Source of the DNA: Breznakiella homolactica
GTDB taxonomy: Bacteria; Spirochaetota; Spirochaetia; Treponematales; Breznakiellaceae
Reading direction: 5' to 3'
Assembly: GCF_016616095.2 (NCBI RefSeq)
Contig: NZ_CP067089.2
Span: 4,030,001 to 4,094,000 of the forward strand
Length of the DNA stretch: 64,000 nucleotides
The notes under the pieces are model-generated. The model saw nothing but the letters and a program-made list of their open reading frames with translations. It was not told where the DNA came from and did no database searches. This document shows positions 1 to 8,371 of the stretch, piece after piece. Each line of letters starts with the position of its first letter. Position 1 is the first letter of the stretch. Made by a program: the position numbers and the translations under genes.

Positions 1-27
1 AAAAGCGCGCCGGCCTGCGGAAAAATA

Positions 28-1431
28 CTACAGATTATAAACCGACATTACCTCATTCCAGGCATCATCGAGAGCCTGTTCCGGGGTTTTGGTCCCCAGG
101 ATCACTTCGCCGATTGCTACCTGCATGGCCAGGGAAATATCGGAGTACGAAGCCGCCGCCGGTCGGAGCCTGGCGTACTGGAGCATCTCGAAGGATTCCT
201 GTTTGGTCCGGCTGGTTTCGGTGGATACCCAGTTCTCGGCTACATTCTTGAAGGTGGGGATTCCGTCTTCGGAAGCCGCCAGCATACCTTCGACTCCGCC
301 GTATACGTGCCACAGGAAGTCGATAGCCTTCGCCCGGAGCTTGGGATCCTGTTCCAGGACCACCATGGACCATCCGCCGGCGCCCGATACGGGCCGCTGT
401 CCTGCCTGGAGTGTGGGGATAGGAGCTATGGCGTAGTTCTCGAATTTTTCATCACCAATGACCAGCGGAAGCGTCCGGTCAATCCATCCGCCGGTGAGAA
501 TAAACGGGGGCATGCTCATATTGACCGCCGCGTTCAGGTCACCGCTTCCGGCGATGCTGGCCACTTTGCTGGGCATAATGCCTTCATCCACCAGACGTTT
601 GTACAGTTTAAGGCTGTCCAGCATAATCTGCTTGTTTCTGCCTTCCGCGAAGACCGGCTTGCCCGAGGCATCCACCAGCTCGCCGCCGGCCGCCCAGAAC
701 ATGTTCACAAAATAGAAGAAAGTATTTTCGTGGCGTCCCCCCTGGGTGAGGATACCTTCGGTAGCCCGCCCCTGGGACTGGAGACGCTTGGTGATGCTGA
801 TCAGTTCGTCCCAGGTCTTGGGCGGAGCATCCATCAGGTCTTTCCGGTACCAGAGAACCCGCACATCGGTGTAAACAAAATGTGCAATCATGCTGCCGTT
901 TTCATCGGTGCAGAATTCCCGGTAGGACTCAAAGTAGTTATCCAGTTCGCCTTTGGTCAGGTAGGGATCAAAAGCCTGGGGGGTCTGTTTAAAACCGGCT
1001 TCCTTGTCCAGGAGTTTCGGCAGGAAGAATGAGTCCACATGGGCGATAGAAGGAGCGTTTCCCGCCTTCATGGATTCATAGATTTTAACCATAAACTCAT
1101 TGGTTTTCTCTGCGGGAATTTCAATGTCGACCTGAACCTTGGTATCGGGATTTTTCCTCGCCCAGCTTTCAATCCGTTCGGTTATCCGCGCGGCGGTCCG
1201 GGGATAATTGGAGCTGGGGCTGAGAACCCGGTACGTCCAGAACGTGATGGTGTTCTCCGCGTTGGGATTGCCGTAGACTTCGGGTTTTACCAGGTTTGCA
1301 TTCTGGGAAATAGTCCAGGCTGCCTGATTGGAAGAACCGGACGATGACGTTCCGCCGCCGCCGCTGCATGCGGTAAACAGAAGAACACATCCGGCCCCTA
1401 CGATTACCATCAGGTTTAGAAGTTTTTTCAT
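28..1431 (-). CDS. Sugar ABC transporter substrate-binding lipoprotein
   Basis: A 467-residue extracytoplasmic solute-binding protein of the family that serves carbohydrate ABC importers. The N-terminus has a basic start, a hydrophobic stretch and a lipobox ending LFTAC at Cys22, followed by a Gly/Ser-rich tether, so it should be a membrane-anchored lipoprotein. The body has the two-lobe pattern with motifs such as FWTYR early and SMPPFILTGGW in the second half. It is the last gene of the minus-strand run that starts with the frlB-like gene. In Bacillus frl clusters the receptor (FrlO) is followed by two permeases; these would lie beyond the left edge of the window. A purine-rich ribosome site (aaggagga) precedes the ATG. 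The ligand is inferred from context (fructosamine or amino sugar), not seen. Confidence 0.85.
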   Translation of the reverse strand: MKKLLNLMVIVGAGCVLLFTACSGGGGTSSSGSSNQAAWTISQNANLVKPEVYGNPNAENTITFWTYRVLSPSSNYPRTAARITERIESWARKNPDTKVQVDIEIPAEKTNEFMVKIYESMKAGNAPSIAHVDSFFLPKLLDKEAGFKQTPQAFDPYLTKGELDNYFESYREFCTDENGSMIAHFVYTDVRVLWYRKDLMDAPPKTWDELISITKRLQSQGRATEGILTQGGRHENTFFYFVNMFWAAGGELVDASGKPVFAEGRNKQIMLDSLKLYKRLVDEGIMPSKVASIAGSGDLNAAVNMSMPPFILTGGWIDRTLPLVIGDEKFENYAIAPIPTLQAGQRPVSGAGGWSMVVLEQDPKLRAKAIDFLWHVYGGVEGMLAASEDGIPTFKNVAENWVSTETSRTKQESFEMLQYARLRPAAASYSDISLAMQVAIGEVILGTKTPEQALDDAWNEVMSVYNL

Positions 1432-1454
1432 CTTCTCCTCCTTATATTTTGCCG

Positions 1455-1480
1455 TCCGGAATACCTTCTGATATTCCGGA
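1455..1480. repeat. Hairpin in the leader of the receptor gene
   Basis: Nine-base inverted repeat (tccggaata / tattccgga) with an 8-base loop, between the yjbQ stop and the receptor start. It could stabilise or tune receptor mRNA, which must be made in excess over the enzymes of the same operon. There is no T-run, so it is unlikely to be a terminator. Confidence 0.45.
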
Positions 1481-1604
1481 ACGCCTCGGTGCCATACGCG
1501 CTGTTTGTACCGCTCTCAAGTTCAAAAACGGCATGGCTCCAGGTTAAAATTTATTGCGGACCTCCGGCTACCGTTCCGAAAAGTCCCTGATCAAGGCCGC
1601 CGGG

Positions 1605-2039
1605 TTATTTATTCCCGCAGACCTGAATCACATAACCGCGGGTTTTGGGCCCGTCGAGTTCCGCCAGATAAAATTCCATCCGCGAACCCAGTTTGAGTTT
1701 TCCGTCCTGTATCGGAGCGTACGCAAAATACCCCATGAGAATACTCTTCATATGGGCGGGCGCGTTGTAGGCTATACAGCCGTCGGAGGGCAGATAGTGG
1801 TTATGGATGTAGTCGCCGTTGTCCGGGGCGAGTTTTTCCATGTGCCGCAGGATATCCTCCTCAACACAGGGGAAGCCTTCGTTCATTACGACACTCACTG
1901 TGGTATGCTTGGACATGATGTGCACAAAGCCGTCTTTTATTCCGGACTTCTCAACACATTCATTAAGCTGGTCCATGAGGTTGATGAGCTGGGTCCTTCC
2001 CTGGGTAATTATCTTGAATTCATACAACTCTATATGCAT
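1605..2039 (-). CDS. YjbQ/UPF0047 family protein
   Basis: A 144-residue protein of the YjbQ (UPF0047) family, recognisable from the central block HIMSKHTTVSVVMNE and the later NHYLPSDG and GYFAYAPI segments with conserved His residues. Members are small trimeric proteins; some have weak thiamine-phosphate synthase activity, but the physiological role is not settled. It lies 2 bases after the amidohydrolase stop, so the two are translated from the same message. Its place in a sugar/fructosamine operon is unusual and may point to a linked metabolite-handling role, which is only inference. Length is normal for the family. Confidence 0.85.
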   Translation of the reverse strand: MHIELYEFKIITQGRTQLINLMDQLNECVEKSGIKDGFVHIMSKHTTVSVVMNEGFPCVEEDILRHMEKLAPDNGDYIHNHYLPSDGCIAYNAPAHMKSILMGYFAYAPIQDGKLKLGSRMEFYLAELDGPKTRGYVIQVCGNK

Positions 2040-2041
2040 TG

Positions 2042-2899
2042 TTATCCTCCGTATGCGCCGTTAAGCAGCCGCTGGGCATTGTCGTTAAAGAGGTACCGTT
2101 TCGCCTTGTCGGAGACAGGCCATTTTTCAATAGCGGCTTTCATGCTTTCCATCCGGACCCGGGGGTAATTGGACCCGAAGATGATTTTTTCCCGGATGCT
2201 CTTTTCGAGAATCGACGGGGAAATGATCTTCTCATGGATGAACGCCGCGTAGGCGTTGGGGTTGTCGAAGTAGGCCATGGAAGTATCCATATAGATGTTG
2301 GGAAACTTGATGGCCAGCAGGGCCGCTTCCATAACCCAGGGAAAAGCCATATGGGCCATGACGAAGTTGATCTTCGGATATTTTATAGCCAGGGCTTCTA
2401 CATCCTTGGGTGTTGAGGCGTACATGCTCATATCCGGGGTAAAGGAATAGCCCACATGGAGCACCACCGGCCACCTGTATTGTTCCACCAGGCGCCACAT
2501 GGGATGGTCCAGGGTTTCATCCAGGCTGAATCCCTGGAGGCCCGGGTCGAGCTTGAGACCCACCAGCCCCATGGCTTTGGCGTCCTCCATATCTTTGAGA
2601 GCACTTTCCTTTTTCGGGTCCACGCTGGCAAAGCCGATAAAGTTGTTATTCATGCCCAGGAGGGTCTTAACTTCCTGGTTGGTGAGCAGCGCTTCGCCTT
2701 TGGTCCGTTCGCAGTCTACGGGAAGTATGACGAGCTGGTCGATCTGACCGCAGTTCATGCGGACCTGGATTTCATCGATGGGTTTGGAACCGTAGGGATA
2801 CTTTGAGTTGGGATAAATAAAATACTTTCCTATTTTATCCCATTTTTCCTTGTTCTTAATTCCGTCAACAAAAATGATATGGGTATGAAAATCAATCAT
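2042..2899 (-). CDS. Amidohydrolase-2 family TIM-barrel hydrolase
   Basis: A 285-residue metal-dependent hydrolase of the amidohydrolase-2 family. It starts with the metal motif DFHTH (residues 3-7). Later come HVGYS, MAHM and, near the C-terminus, FGSNYPR. In most relatives the last motif is FGSDYP, with the Asp binding metal or acting as base; here the codon is aat, so the residue is Asn. The protein may therefore have changed chemistry or be a lactonase-like variant. It sits 9 bases after the frlB-like gene and 2 bases before yjbQ, so it belongs to the same operon. No signal peptide is seen, so it is cytoplasmic. The substrate is unknown. Confidence 0.8.
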   Translation of the reverse strand: MIDFHTHIIFVDGIKNKEKWDKIGKYFIYPNSKYPYGSKPIDEIQVRMNCGQIDQLVILPVDCERTKGEALLTNQEVKTLLGMNNNFIGFASVDPKKESALKDMEDAKAMGLVGLKLDPGLQGFSLDETLDHPMWRLVEQYRWPVVLHVGYSFTPDMSMYASTPKDVEALAIKYPKINFVMAHMAFPWVMEAALLAIKFPNIYMDTSMAYFDNPNAYAAFIHEKIISPSILEKSIREKIIFGSNYPRVRMESMKAAIEKWPVSDKAKRYLFNDNAQRLLNGAYGG

Positions 2900-2908
2900 A
2901 ACGTGCTC

Positions 2909-3880
2909 CTAATACTCGACCTTCCACATATACCGCCGTTCCGAAAGAGGGTGGTTGCGGATACTTGCCAGTTCTTCGGCGTACTGCCGGAGAATAACCG
3001 TCAGGAAAATATGGTCAAAAAACTCGCATACGTTTTTTCCGATTTCCGGCAGGCCCAGCTCCTGGGCGTCAAGGGTGATGAATTTTTTTCCGTATTTCTC
3101 AAGGAATTTCAGTGCCCTAAGATCCAGCGGCCGGGTCCGTCCCGAGGATTTGAGCAGGATAAAGGGAACATCCGGTTCGGTGATTTCAAAGGGCCCGTGG
3201 AAATATTCACCGGAATGGATGGCCGAGGAATTGATCCACTGCATTTCCATAAGTATGCAGATCGCGTAGGAATAGGCCGCGGACATGCCGGTGCCGCTTC
3301 CCATGGTGTAAATTATTTTTTCGTCCTTGTAATCCCGGGCAAAGGCTTTAGCGTTTTCCGCGGTGGCGGCTTTGGCTTTGCCGGTTACGGCATTCAGCTT
3401 GCCGCAGGCCTGACAGAATTCATCGTAATGGGCGTAACCTTCAACCTGGTGCAGTATCTCCGCGGCGATCCGCATGACGGTCACCACATTGGAGTTCTTC
3501 TGGTCGGCGTCGGGCCCCCATTCATAGGGCAGCACAAAATCGCCGTATTTGCTCAGGGGAGAATCCTGCTCAAAGGTCAGAGCTATGGAAGCGGCCCCCA
3601 GTTCCTGGGCTTTCTTCGCGGCTTCCACGGTTTCGGGGGTGTTCCCCTTGTGGGAGATGGTGACTACCACGGAGTTTTTTCCGATATATGACGGCGTGGC
3701 GTGGACGAATTCATTTGCCGTGTAATGTCCCGCCCGCAGTTTCTTTGATTCACTGTCGAGGAAATACTTGGCGGGATACAGTGTTGAAAAAGATCCGCCG
3801 CACGCGACAAAGGCTACACTCTGTATGCCCCCGATTCCATTTTTCTTTTCTACGATCTTGGTGATCATTTCCCCGATCAT
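2909..3880 (-). CDS. frlB: FrlB-like SIS-domain fructosamine-6-phosphate deglycase
   Basis: A 323-residue protein with two SIS sugar-isomerase domains (roughly residues 20-150 and 180-310). The first contains VACGGSFSTLYPAK and the phosphate-binding TISHKGNTPETVEAA. The C-terminal HPLSERRYMWKVEY closely resembles FrlB of Bacillus, which converts 6-phosphofructosamines to glucose 6-phosphate and an amino acid. Adjacent genes (GntR regulator, sugar receptor) match the frl theme, although no kinase is visible in the window. An AGGAGG ribosome site lies 8 bases before the ATG. A general amino-sugar SIS isomerase remains possible because nagA-nagB are close by. Confidence 0.8.
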   Translation of the reverse strand: MIGEMITKIVEKKNGIGGIQSVAFVACGGSFSTLYPAKYFLDSESKKLRAGHYTANEFVHATPSYIGKNSVVVTISHKGNTPETVEAAKKAQELGAASIALTFEQDSPLSKYGDFVLPYEWGPDADQKNSNVVTVMRIAAEILHQVEGYAHYDEFCQACGKLNAVTGKAKAATAENAKAFARDYKDEKIIYTMGSGTGMSAAYSYAICILMEMQWINSSAIHSGEYFHGPFEITEPDVPFILLKSSGRTRPLDLRALKFLEKYGKKFITLDAQELGLPEIGKNVCEFFDHIFLTVILRQYAEELASIRNHPLSERRYMWKVEY

Positions 3881-3922
3881 TATTCCATCCTCCTATTCTA
3901 TTATTCTTGCATAAAACGTCAT

Positions 3923-3952
3923 ATAACGTTATGCTACATGCTATAACGTTAT
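3923..3952. promoter_or_regulatory. Two identical palindromic operators for the GntR regulator
   Basis: The perfect palindrome ataacgttat occurs at 3923-3932 and again at 3943-3952, with centres 20 bp apart (two helical turns). A degenerate half-match (aaaacgtcat) precedes them at 3913-3922. The sites lie between the frlB-like gene and the divergent GntR regulator. GntR/HutC proteins bind short AT-rich palindromes as dimers, so this is the best candidate for autoregulation and control of the operon. Confidence 0.6.
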
Positions 3953-4100
3953 TTTTGAAAAAGCAAGAAAAAATTTACTGCAAATAGTAAAAATATCCAA
4001 ACACCGGCGGGGCGCGTTCCGGTATATTTTAGGAGGCGTTTAATATTTTTTCATTAATCGATATAGTTGGGTATGGAAGATGCGCGGGCAGGAAATAAAA

Positions 4101-4898
4101 ATGAAGAATGATTTACTGATGAATGATATGGTTCCCCTTTACCGGCAGATTACCGAAAGGATCAAGGAAGCCATCAGGAACCGTGAGTACAAACCGAATG
4201 AGCGTATCCCCGGAGAACCTGAACTCATGGAGTTTTTCGGGGTCAGCAGGATCACCATCCGAAAGGCTATGACGGAACTTGAGAATGAAGGACTGCTCGT
4301 AAAAAAACAGGGGAAGGGAACCTTTGTTTCCAATGTGATTGTGTCCTCTACCCTGGATGAGCTCAACGGTTATACCCAGACCCTCCGCAGGATGGGCTAC
4401 ACCCCGGGGCGCAAACTCCTCCACAGGGAAATACTCAAGGAGTTCGACGATACCGTCCGGGAAAAGCTCAACCTCGGTCCGGCGGATGAGATCATCCATA
4501 TCAAGCGCCTGTTCCTCGCGGACGGGGATCCCGTTGTTCTCGAAGATGCCTACTACCCGCTCAAGTTCCGCTTCCTCTACGAAGAAGATCTCAATACCCA
4601 GTCGACCTATACGCTGTTAAAGGAAAAGGGCGGGGTTATCCCCTTTAAATCGGAAAAGATAATCGGCATAGAACACGCCTCCAGGGATGTGGCATCCTAT
4701 CTGGCGCTTAAAAAAGGATATCCCCTGCTTCTGACCCACGAAACCGTATTTGAGCAGAACAACACCCCCATCCATTATTCAATCTGCCGCTCCATCGGTG
4801 AACGGGTTAAGATCCGGATGGTGGCCTGCGCCTCCGTGGGGGTCAATGTTTCTTCCTATGAACTGCGGCGCTCCGCCCCGGCAGCGCCGGAGCAGTAA
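4101..4898 (+). CDS. GntR/HutC family transcriptional regulator (UTRA domain)
   Basis: A GntR-family repressor of 265 residues from the preferred start. The winged helix-turn-helix occupies about residues 10-75 (VPLYRQITERIKEAI; GVSRITIRKAMTELENEGLL; KQGKGTFVS). It is followed by a UTRA effector domain that in relatives binds a phosphorylated sugar. An upstream ATG at 4080 is in frame, but the purine-rich aggaa lies 6 bases before 4101, so the shorter start is preferred. It is divergent from the frlB-like operon and ends 9 bases before the 3' end of nagB. By analogy with FrlR or NagR it should sense a sugar phosphate; which one cannot be told from sequence. Confidence 0.85.
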   Translation: MKNDLLMNDMVPLYRQITERIKEAIRNREYKPNERIPGEPELMEFFGVSRITIRKAMTELENEGLLVKKQGKGTFVSNVIVSSTLDELNGYTQTLRRMGYTPGRKLLHREILKEFDDTVREKLNLGPADEIIHIKRLFLADGDPVVLEDAYYPLKFRFLYEEDLNTQSTYTLLKEKGGVIPFKSEKIIGIEHASRDVASYLALKKGYPLLLTHETVFEQNNTPIHYSICRSIGERVKIRMVACASVGVNVSSYELRRSAPAAPEQ

Positions 4899-4907
4899 AC
4901 CGCCGCC

Positions 4908-5699
4908 CTAGAGGTTGTCCTTCTCAATATCCTTGAAGTACCGGACCGTGCCGACCTTGAGCTCATCCGTGGCGGCATCGTCGCATACAATGACGGCTTT
5001 AGGGTGAAGCTGGAGGCATGAAAGGGTCCACATGTGGTTGATCCCGCCCTCAACGGATTCCCTCAGCGCCCGGGCTTTGCCGTGTCCGCTGGCGATAATA
5101 ACCACTTCCCTGGCGTCCATGACGGTCCCCACGCCCACGGTAAGGGCCGTGGTGGGAACCTTATTGATGTCCCCGTCAAAGAAGCGGGAATTGGCGATCT
5201 TCGTGTCCAGGGTAAGGGCCTTAAGCCTGGTTCTGGATGTCAGGGACGATCCCGGCTCGTTGAAAGCGATATGGCCGTCGGGTCCCATACCGCCGAGGAA
5301 CAGTTCTATCCCGCCGAATGACGCGATGGTCTTTTCGTATTCGGCGCATTCCTTTTCGGGATCCGGCGCCATTCCGTTGAGGATATGTACGTTTTCCCGC
5401 TTGATATCGATATGGTTAAAAAAATTGTCCCACATGAAGCGGTGGTAGCTCTGGGGATGGTCGTCCGGGATGCCGACGTATTCATCCATGTTGAAGGTAA
5501 CCACATGGGCAAATGAAAGTTTCCCGGCTTTATTCATTTTTATGAGTTCCGAATAAATTCCCAGGGGACTCGATCCTGTGGGGAGGCCCAGCACAAAAGG
5601 CCGGTCCGGTCCGGGATTGAATTTGACAATCCGTTTCGCGATATGATCCGCTGTCCAGCGGCAGGCTTTGTCGTAATTTTCATGGATGAGCAGACGCAT
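4908..5699 (-). CDS. nagB: Glucosamine-6-phosphate deaminase
   Basis: A 263-residue enzyme converting glucosamine 6-phosphate to fructose 6-phosphate and ammonia. Hallmarks are [11 protein letters not shown] (39-49, phosphate binding), NMDEYVG with the catalytic Asp72, and [16 protein letters not shown] with the catalytic His. A 13-residue in-frame extension upstream is rejected: ccggagga lies just before the ATG at 5699, and family members begin with M-R-L-hydrophobic. It is downstream of nagA on the same strand with a gap of 72 bases, giving the usual nagA-nagB order. Its 3' end converges on the GntR gene. Confidence 0.95.
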   Translation of the reverse strand: MRLLIHENYDKACRWTADHIAKRIVKFNPGPDRPFVLGLPTGSSPLGIYSELIKMNKAGKLSFAHVVTFNMDEYVGIPDDHPQSYHRFMWDNFFNHIDIKRENVHILNGMAPDPEKECAEYEKTIASFGGIELFLGGMGPDGHIAFNEPGSSLTSRTRLKALTLDTKIANSRFFDGDINKVPTTALTVGVGTVMDAREVVIIASGHGKARALRESVEGGINHMWTLSCLQLHPKAVIVCDDAATDELKVGTVRYFKDIEKDNL

Positions 5700-5771
5700 G
5701 TTTCCTCCGGAAATAAGCAATACATAAACCGGTCCCACCGGACCGGATAGGGAAGCCGAATAATTCTTTTA

Positions 5772-6941
5772 TTATATACTGTTCTTTTTAAGCATGCCGC
5801 CGACCACCGTGGCCAGTACCTCGAAGTCCTTGTTAAAGACCACCACATCCGCGTCCTGGCCCGGTATAATGGTTCCCTTCCGGCCGAAGCGCATAACTTC
5901 GGAGGGGTTAGTGCTGGCGGTTTTTACCGCTTCCTCCAGGCTGAACCCGAAGGAAACCAGGTTCCGGACTCCCTGTATCATGGTCAGCCCCGAGCCGGCA
6001 ATGACATCGTCTATTTTACGGTGGAATACTCCGTCATGGAAAATCACTTCCTCGCCGTTTGCGATAAACGGTCCCTTGGCCTGGGCCGTGGTTTTTAGGC
6101 CGTCGGTTACCAGAACGATCTTATCAATGGGCTTATCCCGTTTCAGAAGTTTAATAAGATCGGGATGCACGTGGTGCCCGTCGGCAATTATTTCGCATGA
6201 CATTTCCGAATGGATAAGGATGGCCCCCACGGCATTGGGGTTCCGGTGGTCCAGTTTGCTCATGGCGTTGAAAAGATGGGTGGAATGGAGGATCCCCACC
6301 TGCATACCTTCGACCATATTTTCGTAATTGGCGTTGGTATGTCCCGCCTGGAGCACGATTCCTTTTTTTATGCAGAAAAGCGCCAGATCCCGCATGTTTT
6401 TCAGCTCCGGCGCGACGGTCATGTTGACGATATGGCCGCCGGAGGCTTCCCACAGCTGTTCCATAAATGAAATATCCACGGGGCTGAGGGTCTCGGGACG
6501 CTGCACGCCCAGGCGTTCCGGGGACAGGAACGGTCCTTCCAGGTGGAGGCCCATGATCCGCGCCCCCGACTCTTTGCCTATGGCCGCTGACACCTTGGTT
6601 ACCGCTTCGAGCATGGCCTTGGGTTCCGACGGGTACAGTGTCGGATTAAAGGCGGTTACCCCGTACTGCGCCAGAAGCCGGGACATTTCCACCACCGAAT
6701 CGGTGGAGGAATCATCGGTCCCGAATCCCCCGAATCCGTGGATATGGGTATCCACGAAACCCGGGGCGATAAACGCTTCGTTGACGTCGATTATCTGAAC
6801 ATCCGCGCTGAACCGTTTCTGTTCAAACCGGCGTTTTGAGAAAACATCCGCCACCACACCGCCTTCGATAAGCACCGCGCTGTGCTCCATGGCGGCGACA
6901 CCGGTTAAAACGGTTCCGTTATGAAAACAAATAGGGGTCAT
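5772..6941 (-). CDS. nagA: N-acetylglucosamine-6-phosphate deacetylase
   Basis: A 389-residue amidohydrolase that removes acetate from GlcNAc-6-phosphate, supplying NagB. It shows the metal-binding VDTHIHGFGG (His66, His68), the LEGPF glutamate motif, the HLFNAMS histidine region and a late VTDGL catalytic Asp. Length and motif order are normal. It is first in the nagA-nagB pair; a GGGAG sequence before the ATG is the ribosome site. No PTS or GlcNAc transporter is adjacent, so the substrate may come from peptidoglycan recycling or from an importer elsewhere. Confidence 0.95.
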   Translation of the reverse strand: MTPICFHNGTVLTGVAAMEHSAVLIEGGVVADVFSKRRFEQKRFSADVQIIDVNEAFIAPGFVDTHIHGFGGFGTDDSSTDSVVEMSRLLAQYGVTAFNPTLYPSEPKAMLEAVTKVSAAIGKESGARIMGLHLEGPFLSPERLGVQRPETLSPVDISFMEQLWEASGGHIVNMTVAPELKNMRDLALFCIKKGIVLQAGHTNANYENMVEGMQVGILHSTHLFNAMSKLDHRNPNAVGAILIHSEMSCEIIADGHHVHPDLIKLLKRDKPIDKIVLVTDGLKTTAQAKGPFIANGEEVIFHDGVFHRKIDDVIAGSGLTMIQGVRNLVSFGFSLEEAVKTASTNPSEVMRFGRKGTIIPGQDADVVVFNKDFEVLATVVGGMLKKNSI

Positions 6942-7026
6942 ACCAGCTCCCGGATCCGGCCGGTAAGCCGGATCCTCTACTAATAATATAGTAAAAAGGC
7001 GTGAAATATCAAAACGCCGCCCCGGC

Positions 7027-8241
7027 TTACAGGGCTTTAACGATCCTCGCCAGTTCCCGCCCTTTTTCCGTCAACGCCGCCAAACTGTCGTCCCCGGGAT
7101 GACCCGCCCATTCCAGGGATTCGAGGCTGTTCCATTTTAACGGCTCGATGGCGGCTTCGTATTCTTTTTTCGCTCCGCCGACCCAGCCCCAGGACCCTAT
7201 ACGCAGAACCTGCTTGCCGAATACGTGTTTACGCCGCAGTATATCGATGGCGTACGCCATGGGCGGGAACATGGCGTATTCGTAGGTCGGCATGGCCAGA
7301 ACCAGGCCGGCGCTTTTGTACGCGTCCGCCAGCACGTAGGAAACATCATCGTCCGGCACCCGGCGGATGGAGCAGGGGACCCCTTCGGCTTCTATTCCCT
7401 TAATGACCGCGTCAACCCCGGCTTTGGTGTTGCCGTACATGGAACCCCAGATCACGGCGATTTCCTTTTCTCCGGGGCCTTTCGCGTACCCGGCGTAGGT
7501 CACATAGAGATCAATGATTTTTTTGGGATTGGTCCGCCATACCATGCCGTGGCTCGGGGCAATACATTTGATTTCCAGCCCCGCCAGTTTCTGAACCGCC
7601 TTTTCAACAAACATGGAAAAAGATGACACAATATTCGCGTAATACCGGAGGGTTTCTTTTTCAAAAAAAGCGTGTTCTTCCGCGCTGAACTGGTCGTCGA
7701 AGACCTTGTCCCCCAGGGCGCCGAAGGACCCGAAGGCGTCGCAGGAGAATAGGGTTCCCGATTTTGCTTCCCAGGTCATCATGGTTTCCGGCCAGTGGAC
7801 ATTGGGGGTTTCAAAGAATTGAAGCACCATGCCTTTGCCGAGATCCAGGGTTTCGCCGTCCTTGACCTCCCGGAGTCCCTGGGTGATTTTATAAAAGGGC
7901 TCAATAAGTTTTATCCCCTTGGCAGTGGCGATGATCTCCGCCTTGGGACTCAGTTCCCGGAATTCCCGGAGCCAGCCCGTATGGTCCGGTTCCAGATGGT
8001 TTAAAATAAGATAATCCACGTCGCTGAACTTTACGCCGATGGAGGCAAGTTCCTCTTCCAGCTGCCGGGGCGCGTCCGTCCAGTCACGGATAAGATCCAC
8101 CAGCGCGATTTTTTCGCCCCGGATAAGGTATGAATTGAGGGACACCCCATCGGGGATGGGCCAGATTCCTTCAAAACGATCGTTGGTTCTGACATCCGCG
8201 TGGAGACAGTAAACCGAATCGGAGATAGCGTATGCTTTCAT
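7027..8241 (-). CDS. Flavodiiron protein (FprA-type O2/NO reductase)
   Basis: A 404-residue A-type flavoprotein. The N-terminal metallo-beta-lactamase-like domain carries the diiron ligands in NHLEPDHTGW (His82, Glu84, Asp86, His87), then NVHWPE, SCDAFG and APSHG. The C-terminal flavodoxin domain starts near residue 255 with the FMN loop GSMYGNTKAG. Such enzymes reduce O2 to water or NO to N2O and protect anaerobes. A much longer upstream open frame of 93 codons is rejected because the ATG at 8241 has aaggaaa upstream and matches the family start; the extension is also not FprA-like and overlaps the divergent cyclase gene. No rubredoxin gene is adjacent. Confidence 0.93.
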   Translation of the reverse strand: MKAYAISDSVYCLHADVRTNDRFEGIWPIPDGVSLNSYLIRGEKIALVDLIRDWTDAPRQLEEELASIGVKFSDVDYLILNHLEPDHTGWLREFRELSPKAEIIATAKGIKLIEPFYKITQGLREVKDGETLDLGKGMVLQFFETPNVHWPETMMTWEAKSGTLFSCDAFGSFGALGDKVFDDQFSAEEHAFFEKETLRYYANIVSSFSMFVEKAVQKLAGLEIKCIAPSHGMVWRTNPKKIIDLYVTYAGYAKGPGEKEIAVIWGSMYGNTKAGVDAVIKGIEAEGVPCSIRRVPDDDVSYVLADAYKSAGLVLAMPTYEYAMFPPMAYAIDILRRKHVFGKQVLRIGSWGWVGGAKKEYEAAIEPLKWNSLESLEWAGHPGDDSLAALTEKGRELARIVKAL

Positions 8242-8371
8242 GTGGTTTCCTTTACTCTTTTTTTTGTTCCACCAGCAAAAGCTGACTTTTGTAATACTTA
8301 TACTATAACAAAATACACTCAAAGTTGAAAGAAGCCGAAATAATAGTACAATTGTCTCAAGGTTTTCAATA

